Positions 25,201 through 35,885 of a stretch of DNA of 64,000 nucleotides are shown in pieces. Source of the DNA: Camellia lanceoleosa (lineage: Eukaryota; Streptophyta; Magnoliopsida; Ericales; Theaceae). Below the pieces are notes generated by a model. It did not search any database, was not told where the DNA came from, and saw only the letters and a program-made list of their open reading frames with translations. The stretch spans positions 1 to 64,000 of the forward strand of contig JANUSC010000390.1 of NCBI GenBank assembly GCA_025200525.1, written 5' to 3'. Position 1 is the stretch's first letter, and every line of letters begins with the position of its first letter. The position numbers and the translations under genes were made by a program.

Positions 25201-26561
25201 TCGAGACATGCATACATCTGTGAAAATACATTGTCATGCCCTTTTCCTGCTCTCTGTTGCAGCAAAATGAAGAATCAGCAACTTTTCGGAGCTTGGAATG
25301 CATTTCAAGAACAGGTGCAAACAGAGGCTAATTGGGGCATCGTCATGGATTTCGCACAAAACAACCGAACATGCATCATTCATCACCGGGCGGAATCAAA
25401 GCGGTCCACTTGCATGCGATTCTGACTTTCTTAGTTAATTCGTTAATTAATTAGGAATTTGTACATTATTTGGTGTACTATTCTTTTATTAGGAATTTGT
25501 ATATTTATTGGACCCTCTGTGCGAGGCAAAATTGTAATAAGTGTGGGTGAGTGTGATGTATGTCTTCCAATCCCACGTCTTTCTTCCCTTTTATTTACAT
25601 TTATGATGGTTAGATTAGGGCATATTTCAATTAGCATGAGATGATAGCATGTTTGCATTCATTCATTTGTTTTACATGCAAGACTCGGCGCATCATACTA
25701 ACTGCATTTGTATTTCAATTCCAAGTTGAATACATGATAGTAGCATTCCATATGCCATGTTTAGGATAATGAAACTGCTATAGTTGCATTTTTGCATGTG
25801 TTGGATTAGGCAATCTTGTATATTTAGGATCATGCATGATTTCTAATGAGTTTCTGTTTTGACTTGGAGTACTCGGTGAGTTGTTATGCTTTAGCATTCT
25901 TGCATGCGTGTGAGTGTTGCCATGATTGCATGCTTACCATGAGGCTAAATGCTTATGTGATATAAGCGCTTGAATGCTGTGGGTGGAGGTTGGGTTATTT
26001 GGATTGGAACAATTCATCAAGTGTTTTAAGCCCACCGAGGGTGGAAAAATCTGCATTTTAAGCCTACTGGGTAGCAAACCATCTTTCAAAATGGACATGA
26101 AATGTTTTGTCCCCAATTCAGCGACCGGTCTATACTTGTATCTTTCGCATCACATAGTAACCTAGGCTAATAACTTAGGAATAAGAACGCACAATGTTTT
26201 CAAAATCGATATCATGGTTAGTGGAGGCGGTCTTTGGCAAGCGGAAGTGCTCACAGTGACCTTCCCAATCGTACCCAAGTTCGAGCCGAGGCAACTTTGG
26301 TGATGGCGGACACGTGGCCTTTGGCACCGAGTCGGGGTTTCCTAAATTTCCCATTAAAAACATTTAGGTGGCGACTACGTATCGCAAAAGCGATCCATGT
26401 TTGGCACTTCTTTCAAAAATCAGTTTTCTCAAAACGATTTGCCGGATTTGGACTCTTTGGTTCAAGATTAAGAATCGTGACATTTGAGTCCTTGAACTGT
26501 AGTGACCCCAATATGAACGGAACGGGACTTAACCCTCCCGGGGCGTTCGGGGACGTCTACA
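22265..26561 (+). mobile_element. 3' LTR of copy B (diverged, 4.3 kb)
   Basis: It starts TGTAGACACCCC after a polypurine tract and ends GGGGACGTCTACA, making short inverted termini TGTAGAC/GTCTACA. The last ~1.1 kb (from ~25440) is related to the D LTRs (GTGTGGGTGAGTG, the AGGTTGGRTT block, the GACTCTTTGG end). The first ~2.5 kb is mostly different, with TGGCCGGCC words at 22965-23195 and repeated 'CTGTAA' and 'GTTTGGGA' modules at 23690-24420. A CATATAAC TATA-like box is at 23335. Sequence of element C follows at once. The matching left target duplication is not in the window. Confidence 0.75.
23560..24420 (+). repeat. Diverged tandem modules within LTR B
   Basis: A module of roughly 110-130 bases recurs loosely. 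It has 'CTTGCTTC/CTTGC', 'CCCTTTG', 'TTTTGCATGAT', 'CTGTTTTGAGCT', 'AACTGTAA' and 'AAGGGTC' in the same order at about 23630, 23740, 23860, 24040 and 24180. The copies are diverged, so period and count are estimates. Confidence 0.4.
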
Positions 26562-27117
26562 CGAGGAAGATACATCGGGGAATAAACAGGTAAAGCAGGA
26601 AAAAGGGAACGGCTCGCCGAAGCGAGGCCGAAGTTACAATGGATTTAGCAAAACAGAGATAGAATTGAGGGGCAAATAGGCAGTGACGACTGTATTCCAA
26701 ATCCCGGTCCACAAAGTCCTAGATCAAATCTGAAATCAACCCTATTTCAGAGCACCAGCAAAGGCCCCAGGGAAATACATGGGCAGGAACGTTGGTAGGC
26801 GTTGTGCTTACCACAATGAAGAAGGGCACCCAACTCAGGGCTGCAAAGCCCTAAAAGCATACTTAGAGGACTTGGTGAGACAAGGCCATCTGAGGGATCT
26901 TGTCGACGAAACCAAGACTAGGGAAGAGCAGGCAAGATTGCCTCAAGCACCAAAGACCCACCACCTGACCAAAGAACCACATGGAGAGGACCTAGGGTGG
27001 TTAATGTAATTCACTCCAAGGTGAGCAGCGACATCTGAAACCCAAAGAGTAAAACACCTGCAGCACGTAAACCAGATCGGACAGAAAAGACCTCGGCCTG
27101 AAGAGAACCCAGGCCCG
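26562..27117 (+). pseudogene. Element C gag C-terminus with zinc knuckle
   Basis: This is the first sequence of element C visible; the 5' LTR and most of gag are not in the window. Gag packages the element RNA. The frame around 26779-27009 gives CAYHNEEGHPTQGC, a C-x2-H-x4-H-x4-C knuckle, followed by ALKAYLEDLVRQGHLRDLV, the standard continuation of Tat/Retand gag. An upstream block (26690-26775, VFQIPVHKVL then YFRAPAKAP) in the same region is typical of the pre-knuckle part, with a stop between. The linker 27010-27117 leads to protease through frameshifts. Confidence 0.75.
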
Positions 27118-27376
27118 ATGATAGCATTCACCGAAACCGACCTAGAGATGGTCCAGGACCCGCATAATGATGCCTTGGTAGTATTCCTCCAGGTTGGGGA
27201 GTGCCAAGTGAAATGCATCTTGATAGATCAAGGCAGCTCTTGTGACATCATGTATGTTAGATGTTATAAGGAGTTGGGCCTTCACCCAGATGACATGGAG
27301 CAATCGAATGGCCCGATGGTCAGCTTTAATGGAACGCCGACGTGGCCACTAGGAGCTACAAACTTGGAAGTACAGG
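27118..27376 (+). pseudogene. Element C protease, N-terminal part, cut by copy D
   Basis: The aspartic protease frame reads HNDALVVFLQVG, then the active-site block ILIDQGSSCDIMY (D-x-G-S kept), then VSFNGTPTWPLG. These are consecutive blocks of Tat-clade retropepsins. At 27377 the frame stops, because copy D's LTR begins (TGTAGACACC). The C-terminal part resumes at ~46360. The last five bases before the LTR, ACAGG (27372-27376), form the probable left target duplication. Confidence 0.8.
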
Positions 27377-30300
27377 TGTAGACACCCCATTTTTGACCGT
27401 CCTCAAGACTTGGACGTCACCGTTTGAACACTTGGTGATTACCCATGTTTGTGTTTGTTTGGAGTTCCCGGAGTCCTCGGCTACGCGCCTTGCCTCAGGA
27501 CCTCCGAACTTGACTGTTTTGTGTTTGGTTTTGCACCAAACACTTGTTCTTTGCCTTGGAGGGGCAGGGAATGCTTTTTGAGGCATCCCCACACACCACC
27601 GGCAGTGGCTAGAGGCCACCGGCTGGTTGATGTTTCCATCGGCACTATATTGTGCCGATCGGCACTATTTGTGCCGGTCGGCACTCTTTTGGCAAAATGA
27701 CCATTTTACCTGACCACTTCTGTTTGTGTTTGGAGATATTTTGAGACTGACTTTTACGGCTTGTTTCCCTCCATACCGTGTATGGAGGATGAGCCACTGA
27801 TGCCTTAACTTGTAAGCTTTGTTGCCTATAAGAGAACTCTTGCTCTCTTGGCTCAAAAGGTTAGAAGATTGGAGAGTCAGACATTTTAGGAGAGGGAGAA
27901 GCTCTGGTTTTAGGTTAGGTTTTGTGTATCTATCCTATCTCTCTCTTTCTCTATTGTTTTGTACACTAGGTGTTTGTGACTTACTATTGCTCACCAACAC
28001 CTAGTGTTTCACCTTCCTCTTGGAACTGAGGTGCTAAGGGCTTGTTCTTGGTGTTCTTGGCTGGTTTGAAGCTTAAAGAGGCATCAAGGTCACCATTGTT
28101 GAAGTTGATCATCAAGGGTAAGAAACTACCCCTTTTTCCCCCATTCTTGCATTCCATTTTTGCCTAGTTTAAAACAGTTTTTGTGCTTAGTCTATAACAC
28201 ATAAAAGTTCTGTTTTTTAAGCCTCTTTATTATTTATTAAGAGTACTTGGTGGTTTGGGTAGGTTTGACCACCCTTAGGCCTTGAAAAAGCCTCATTTTG
28301 TGCTATTTTGTGAGGGATCCGAGACTTTGGTGTTAGGATCTCTTCACCACTGAAATCTTGAGGGATTTCAGTGGTGAAGAGGATGCCTTAGAGTCTCAAG
28401 AAGGAGAGGGCCACCCCCTCTCCTTGATGTCCTTGAAAAGGGCAAGATTTGGCCTCTTAAGGGAGCATAGTTTTGATTGTTTGTTGAGCATGTCTTGGCT
28501 GCATTTTATGTTTATTATACCCTAATATGACACTGCTAAGTGTTGGTTTTAGCACTCCTTGCATGCTTTGCATAGTTGCTTTGTAATGCCTCAATAGTCC
28601 CTTAACATGCCTAGGTTGTATGCCTTTATTTCTAGCATGTTTTAGGCTTAGATCCATGAAGCTTGTATGCTTATTTTGCCATGTATGAGGTCTGTCCATG
28701 CTTGTTTTGGTCGGCCATGACTTGTATCTCATAGCCTCTTTGTATTTGGCTTGTTGGCCTTAAGAGCATGAAAGTGTAGCATGCCTTGCTTGCTTTATTT
28801 TCGATGGTTTGGAACCATTTAACATGCTATTTCAGTCCCTTTGGTATGTTTGTATGCTTGCCTTAGTGGCCTCTTTAATGCTTTAAAAGCATGTGTTGAA
28901 TGCTCCATGTTTTGGTCATGTTGCATGCCTTTGGTTTCAAGCCTCTTAGATGCCATCTAAGTAGTCTTTTGGGCTTAGTTTTATGTGATAAAACTCTGTT
29001 TTAGGTTGTTCAATGCATGCCATATTTGTTTTGCATAAGTGTAGTTCAATGCTTCCATGACTTGCCTCAAGTGTTGAACCTATGTTGCATGCATTTGTTT
29101 ATCTTGCTTAACATGATTTGGCATCACTTCATAGCATGTTTTTTAAAGCCTAAATTGCATGCTAGTAGTCCATGTTTAACTCATTTCAAGTGTGCTTGAA
29201 TGTTGTTTGTTATGCTTAAGTGTTGGTGCCTTAACTTGTGCATGTGTGCATGTGTGTTTGGCCTCCATGATTTAGCATTTTGGCCACTGTTTTGAGCCTT
29301 TTTAGAGTTGCCCAATTCATGTCTAAGTCCATCCTCCATTCGATTCGCATGCTTGCCTTGTAATGTTACTTGCATGTTTGCATTGTATTGCCATATTGCA
29401 TACTAGTTGACATGCTTAGGACTTCATTGCATTGACATGCATGCTAAGCCTCTTGACCAAGTCATGATAGAGGTTTGGCACCCTTATTTGTTTGTTTGCA
29501 TTGCATGCATTTGAAATCAAAGTTGCATTCTTGGTTCTTTGGGCCATCATGCATGGAAATGCGTGATTGGTGGTCCGAGAACCGAGGCACATCTTCTTTT
29601 GAGTCAAAAACATGATAAGGAGTGTGTTTGGTGCATACATGCTTTGAATTACATTGCCATGCAAGTTGTGTCCTCTGCTGCTGTGAGTTGCAGGTTCTGC
29701 AGGCATTTTGTGCCGACCGGCAATTGTTTAGTGCCGGCCGATCTCTTGGCAACCGATGGATGAATTATGCAGTGACCACATCCTTCAGCGGTGGTGTTCC
29801 ACCCGGGGTGGTGTTCACCCGGCCGTGGTGATCCCGATGCCAAAGTATTCTGAAGTTTTGGCGATCTTGAGAGGAAGCGAGGAAAGCGAGGCAATCATGC
29901 ATGGCGGTCGATTCCGAGCGAGTTCCGGGCGTGTGATGCATCTTACCCTCTTCCCGAGGCATTTACTGCTTTAATTAACTTAGTTAATTTGTTAATTAAT
30001 TTAGTGAATTTGTAATATTTAATTAGCTCGCGTAGTTAATTAATCTGTAATATTTATTCGGTCCCTCCGAGTGAGGGCGTAATTGTAATAAGTGTGCGTG
30101 AGTGGCATGTATGTCTTCCAACCCCCATTTCTTTCTTCCCTTTTATTTACTTGCTTATAATGGTTAGTATTAGGGCACGTTTATTTTAGCATACCTTATG
30201 CAATGCATGCGTGCATCCATGCATTTGTTTACATGCATTGGGCTCGGTACATCACACAAACCGCATTGTATTTTCAATTCCAAATTGAATACGTGCATCG

Positions 30301-31089
30301 AATAAAATGCATTTCACATGCCATCTTTAGGGTTAGCCGAACCTACTCTAGATTACATCCTTGCATGTGTTGCATTAGCCACTTAATATGAACTAGGACA
30401 TGCATGTTTGCTAACTAGTTTACTGTTTTGGCATGGAGTACAATGTAAGTATTTATGCTTTAGCATATCGCATGCATATGAATGTTGGCATGACAGTATG
30501 ACTACCATGCGGCTAAATGCTTATATGAGATAAACTATTTGAATGCCTGCGGATGGAGGTTGGATTGCTTGAGTTAGGAAAACTCATTGAAATCCGTGTT
30601 TTAGCCTACTTGCGAGTAGCAAATCCCGAAACATTTTCAAAACGAACGGATATGCAATGTTTGTTTCCAAATTAGGCGATCTAGTCTATACTTGTTTGAT
30701 GTGCGCATAACATAGTAATTCTAGGCTAATAATTGGAATAAGAGCATGTAGTGTTTTCAAAAACGGATATCACGGTTAGTAGAGGCCGGTCTTGACGGGC
30801 GAAAGAGAAGGCTCATAGTGACCTTCCCCGATCGTACCCAAGCTCGAGCCAAGACCGGTTTGGTGATGATGGACATGTGGCCTTGACACCAAGTCGGTTT
30901 CTAAATTTCCCATTTTAAAATATTTAGGTGGCGACTCATGTCCGCAAAAGCAGCAGTCCATGTTTGGCACTACTTTTTCAAAATCTGCTTTTCTTCAAAA
31001 GCGATTTGCGAGTTAGACTCTTTGGTTGATTTAGAACATAACACACAAAAAGTCGGCTGTAGCATAGAGGCCCCTCGGGCGCTGTTACA
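27377..31089 (+). mobile_element. 5' LTR of copy D
   Basis: It starts TGTAGACACCCC and ends CGCTGTTACA, just before the PBS. It aligns with 42667-46354 over almost its whole length. The stretch 27990-29900 is near identical, while the first ~450 and last ~60 bases show several small indels. It has an inverted pair CACCACTGAAATC...GATTTCAGTGGTG at 28350-28378. It is very rich in TGCATG words. Confidence 0.9.
27827..27833 (+). promoter_or_regulatory. Putative TATA box of copy D 5' LTR
   Basis: TATAAGA within CCTATAAGAGAACTC, 450 bases into the LTR, is conserved in the 3' LTR (43123) and in copy A (3957). It is the best candidate for the element promoter. Confidence 0.45.
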
Positions 31090-31744
31090 GTTTCTGGCGA
31101 CTCTGCTGGGGAGTTTAGAGAGCTTGACTCGAACTCGTGATATCCTATTTCGACTACACATATGTGTTTCTTTGCATTGCATGTGCATTGGTGCGCCTAG
31201 GACACCGTGTTGGCCATCTGCTATTCCTGAGCGGTTTGCCAGAGGCTTGTCTTGTCAAGGCATGTCCATAAAATTTGACGGTTCTTGAGCTCTGCCGATG
31301 TAGAACACAAACCCGGTTTCTGGGGGCACCCTTTGACCATTCGTCCTAGAGGATAGTCGTAATACATAGTGACCATTCCAAACTAGGACAGGTTGCTTAC
31401 CCGATATAGGTTGTTTGAAACGGCTGTGTGCGTAGTGAAACCCTAGCTCGACAAAATAGGGCGAAACCCTACCCCAACATAGGGGTGTATTGGCTCTCTT
31501 TTACATTATGTGCTTTTAGAGTGTATCTCTCTGAGAACACACATATCGGTTTGCAAGATTTGGGTATCCGGCGAGGCACCGTATCGATGTTGTTGAGAAT
31601 TAGTATGTCTGCGGTATCGATTCGATTTTGAGCAGTGGTTCGAGGGAAACGTCGATGGTAGAGTGCGATTGATCGGCTACACCGTGTTTGATCTGTTTGA
31701 AATTTGAAATCTTTGCTTGTTTTCGTTTGATTCGAGATTGAGAG
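31090..31744 (+). other. 5' untranslated leader of copy D
   Basis: It lies between the LTR and gag. It contains the PBS (separate entry), and no gene-like open frame was seen. It would hold the packaging signal. Confidence 0.5.
31095..31112 (+). promoter_or_regulatory. Primer-binding site matching tRNA-Arg(ACG)
   Basis: TGGCGACTCTGCTGGGGA lies 5 bases after the LTR end. Plant tRNA-Arg(ACG) ends ...CCCCAGCGGAGTCG plus CCA, so the match has one mismatch (T for C). Ogre-type elements are known to use tRNA-Arg. Confidence 0.8.
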
Positions 31745-32772
31745 TTGATCGAAACTAGTGTCTTCTCCTTCTTTGGCGGGGTGCAATCAACATACGAGAA
31801 CTTCGGAAGAGATTGTGGTCATAATGACGCGTTAAGTCGAGAACCACCCTACAGAAGCAAGCTGTTGATATGCCGCATCCGCCAGTGCTTTGCCGCACAT
31901 CCAATCTGGACTCCTCAACTATATCAGGCTCGCGAGCCCACCACATTTGAATTAATGGGAATGATAGGTGATCTTCAAAGATCCGTGGCGGATCTTGCCT
32001 ATGGGATGTCTGTTTCACCGCCGGTACACCATATCTGGAGGCTTTATGCCCCAAGAGCCCCATCTTGGGCGATTGTGATTGAACTCGACCAACGGAGATG
32101 ACCTCCGGCTATAACAGCGCGACAAACCAAGTTCTAGACCAGGCTGAGGCCGGAGACAAAGGTAAGATGAAGGCAGATACCGACCCTATCGAACAACTGC
32201 TGTGGGCAGTAGAGGCTTTGAAAGCCAGGGGGATGAACAAGCAACAGATATCCGCAGTTACGTCAAAAACTGTGGAGGATGCTTTCCCCACTCCACCCGA
32301 GGGCAGTTCTAGTCAATCAGAGAATCGGGATAGGCCCCGCCATGCCAAAACAATTCTTCCCACTCCCAACCTTGCATCCGGAAAGGATCAGAAATCCAAG
32401 GCCGCACCTGCTGATCCGTTCGCTAGTGCATCTAGCAAGAGTGCTCACACTCCAAAGTACCTGCCCCGAGGGCGCAGGGTCTTCCATGCTCTCTACATGC
32501 CATTGTCCAAGGCACTTCAAATCCTTGCTGAGAAGGGACACCTTAAACCCCTGGAGCCTCGGCCCCTCCCAAAGAATCTCCCCGCTACGCATGATGCTTC
32601 GCTGTACTGTGCGTACCATCAACAGACTGGCCATGCCACTGATAATTGCTTCCGCCTCCGTCATGAGGTACAAGATTTGATTGACAACGAGGTTATCCTC
32701 CCGCCCACCTCAGCAAAATCCGTCACCACTCAGTTGTTGGATTTCGAGGACACGGATACTGCAAGTATGTAA
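31745..32772 (+). pseudogene. Shortened gag of copy D (zinc knuckle, no capsid domain)
   Basis: Two overlapping open segments (31745-32101 and 32098-32772, different frames) make up gag. The second, 224 codons, starts MTSGYN and runs through a polar, Ser/Pro-rich stretch (residues ~60-118). It then has VFHALYMPLSKALQILAEKG (129-147), PLEPRPLP and a C171-x2-H174-x4-H179-x4-C184 knuckle followed by FRLRHEVQDLID. These last blocks are typical of Ogre/Tat gag just before protease. The capsid-type retrotrans_gag region that normally precedes them is missing, as the polar N-terminus leads straight into them. The -1 frame change near 32098 breaks the N-terminal part. Confidence 0.7.
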
Positions 32773-34140
32773 TCGGAAGGTGAACCGCCTGCGGGCAGTG
32801 TCTGGTACATTTTTGGATGTGGCGTTTGGCACGCATTTTTGAGCACCTGCCAATGCTAGTTTTTTTAAATCCTGACTTGGGTGTCGAGTCAGTCTTTTGT
32901 TTTGTTTTTGAGTCTGTCTCTCAATATTGAGTCAGTCTTTTGCTTACAGAGTCTGTCTTGCTGTAACAAGTCAGTCCCTTTTTGTATAGTATACCAGGTG
33001 ATTTCGGGGTTGTTGCCTCAAACACCGTTTTGTCTTTAAATTAGTTGCTTTTGCTGCTTGAGTTTGTTTCTGCTGAGGAGCCAGTTATGCCAACAAATCT
33101 GAATGAAACAGCTGTGGCTATCACGTCCCGTATTTGTTACTGTTCGAACCAACCGTGCCAGGGATATGAATGGAACGACAGTGCATTCCGCCTACTCTCT
33201 TGTGCCTTGAACATCGTTGCGATGACCTAAGTTTTTCACAAAACCCCTTTTCGAACACTGTGGTGATGAAAACGAAGAGGAAGAAATTCCTCGGGTTTTG
33301 CAAATTTTGATCATTTTGAGAGAAAGAGAGGCTTGCTAAGCTTTTAATGAATGAAATCATGTTTGTCAACGTGAGTACTGAGAAGGACCCTGGCCTGATC
33401 TAGACTGGTTCCACACTATCTTCAACGTAAATGATTTGTCGCTTTCTTAAAAACTTTCAAAAACAAAATGTCTTGCGCTGTCTTGCGAAGACCTGTGTGG
33501 GACCGCTCTTGAGATTGTGTAACCCAGGATCGCTCTCAGCCTCAAGATTCAATCCATCTGTTGCAAACTGGAACCCGTTCAAAACATTTCAGTGCCATGA
33601 AACGCCTGTGTGGCCTAATTTGAAGCAGCCCTCGAGCAAGAGGCGTCAAAGTCAAGTCAGGGAGATCAGATCCCACCAAGCAAAGCTCGAGAAGTAACCG
33701 TGATGGACTTTTCCCTACAAATCAACACGACAGTCGCTCTCTCACGGACGGGAGGCTTCCATCTCAAAACCATTTGGCATGGACACAGCTACACTTTTAC
33801 CCTTTGAGAGGCTCGCTGGGCCGAAAACCCGGAAGGGCGGCCCAGGCAAAAGTTAGAGCAAGAAAAAGAAGAAAAAAAGAACAAAAAAGAAAAAAGAAGA
33901 AAAAGAAAAGAAAAGAAAAAAATAAAAATGCAAAAAAAAAAAAGAAAAGAAAATATGAAAAAAGGAGCAATGAAAAGAAAAAAAAAAGAAAAACAAAGCT
34001 CGTAAGGTCGAAAACCTGCAACAGGCGCCTTGGCAAAACTTAGAGCCTAAACAAGTGAAGGTTAAAATACCCGAGTGTACCTTAACCGGAACTACGTAAG
34101 GCTTGATTCCCATGTTTGGGATACGTAGGCAACTTCATCT
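32773..34140 (+). pseudogene. Pol deletion scar of copy D
   Basis: Where copy B has ~5 kb of protease to integrase, D has only ~1.4 kb. The 33360-33530 stretch aligns with the segment just before RT in B (GGTTCCACACTATCTTC versus GGGTCCACGTTGTCTTC at 11630). Near 33800-34040 the integrase tail returns (GRKPGRAAQAKVRAR, then a second basic repeat), and 34093-34135 repeats B's ACTACGTA...GGGATACGTAGGC. RT, RNase H and the integrase core are absent. A ~150-base purine run of A and G (33858-34003) interrupts the tail. Confidence 0.65.
33858..34003 (+). repeat. Long A/G purine tract
   Basis: It is almost entirely A and G, in AAGAAAAA-like words, with only a few other bases. It encodes a Lys-rich run in one frame by chance. 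It lies inside the integrase-tail scar of D and has no counterpart in B (14760-14830). Confidence 0.75.
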
Positions 34141-35885
34141 TGAAGTCCAGCCCCCAACGCTTCCATAGCGTCTCAGTCCATGTCATGGTTTTGATTACTT
34201 TTGCCTCCTTCGAATCCAAAATCTCGGTTGCAGCAACCCGGGAATTACGTGATTAACTTCCTCTTGAAGTCCAAACCACCAACACCTTCCAGGTGACTGT
34301 GCCCATATATTGATTCAAACCATCTTCGACTCCTCTGCGCCCGAGGGTCCGATCGTCATCAACGAGGATTGGTTTATGACATGCCGCGGCATCATCCAAA
34401 CAAGGGGCAACCTTCCGTTGCCATGCATTGCCACAAGTTGCCCCGAGTTACCGTCCAAACCAGGGGCAACTTTCCCTTGCCTTATCCCCCTTTTAAGCCA
34501 GGGGCAATTTTCCATCGTCTCCGATCCGAGGTTGCGCATCTCGAGGGTAAGTTCCGCGCTCGTTGAGCGTTGATTATTTGCAAAAATAGTTTTTGAAAAT
34601 TTTCACTGAGGTTGACTTATTTTCTCGAAAACTGTTTCATTTTCAAAATTGGACCATGTTTGGACCCAAAAAGGAGAATTTTCAGTGCTCACAGCCTGAT
34701 TCGCATGATTTTCAAATCAAAAATTGAATAAGTGTGCTCATCCAACTCTCATCTTTGACCAAAACTGTTTTTAAAGAAAAAAAACAATAAAAAATGGTCA
34801 AAATGACGAACTAGGGGCACGTTTGAGTCAGGTCTTCTGTCTTCCCCCCGTTAATATGCTTGCCAGCAAGGCACCCTATCCACCAGAAGGAATAGCCGTG
34901 AGCTAACAATGTTGGGCGTGAACCCGCGACTTCCTATTCATCTGTCATTCACCCCGGAGAGGGATTGAAAAATGAAAGATTAAAGAATAGAGAGGAGTAA
35001 GTTGAGAGAGAAGTGAGAAAAGAGTTTTGAGAGAAAAACCGAGCCTGAGGGCCGAGCGATGTGAGTATCACAAATCAGAAAGGGTGGGAATAATACCCGG
35101 AGGATTTGGCTCCTCGAGATTTGAGGTCTTTTTGTAAACGTGTCTGTGTGTCGTGTCTTTTGATTTGTCGACCTTGATTTTCGCTTTGAGTCTTTTCCAA
35201 GTGTGTCTCGTTGTGTTAGGTCGTGTGCCTTTTGTTTCTTTGTTTGAGTCTGTCTCGCCGTGTTCTGTGGTAGGCTCGATACCCCGGTGGAAAACCCATG
35301 CTCTTCCAAAAAATAATCGCTTGTGCTCAGAATGCTGTGCCATTCTCTACATCCGTGCAAAGCAAGAGAAGGAAAGGGAAAATTTGGGACATCCGAGTGT
35401 GTTTCAACTGCAACCGTGTCAACTTTGTGATCCGTCTTGTCGATTGGGGCTATTTGTTCGTGGTTTCTTTGTGCGAATGAACCAAATCTTTGTTATGGGC
35501 TATATCTTGAGATCAATCCCAGCAGAATAGTCCCAGAGTATGAAATTTGTGTACCGATTTTGAGCAGTGGTTCGTATGTGTTGTGTTGCTATTTAGTTGG
35601 TTGGTTATCTGATTATTACAGTGCAAGTGTTCAATTGTCAAACAACAGATCAATATCATTTACATTTGAGGTGTAATATGACGCCATGCGGTGCAAAGTA
35701 TGAAATGTGCAGATATAACCTTCTTTTTCAGATAAAAGTTTGTTCCATTTCATAATCTTTTCAAGTACATAAGTTTCAAGGAAAGCAAAATCTGCCTGCG
35801 GCAGTACATAGTACTCTATCTACCAAAAAGAGAAAAGTAGAAGAAAAGAAAATGAAAGAAAAACAGCAGAAGTCTGTAATCGTCA
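34141..35885 (+). other. Non-coding tract between pol scar and antisense gene, copy D
   Basis: It has repeated 'AGGGGCAAC' words at 34400-34510, shared with B (15060-15125). A pyrimidine/purine-rich segment (34965-35090) is shared with the putative intron of the B DUF7745-like gene. The exons of that gene are not found here, which fits a deletion. Confidence 0.45.

Noticed and set aside
33774..34043. Lys-rich plus-strand frame and its Phe-rich mirror
   Set aside because: They come from the purine run; only the first residues (integrase-tail motif) are meaningful.
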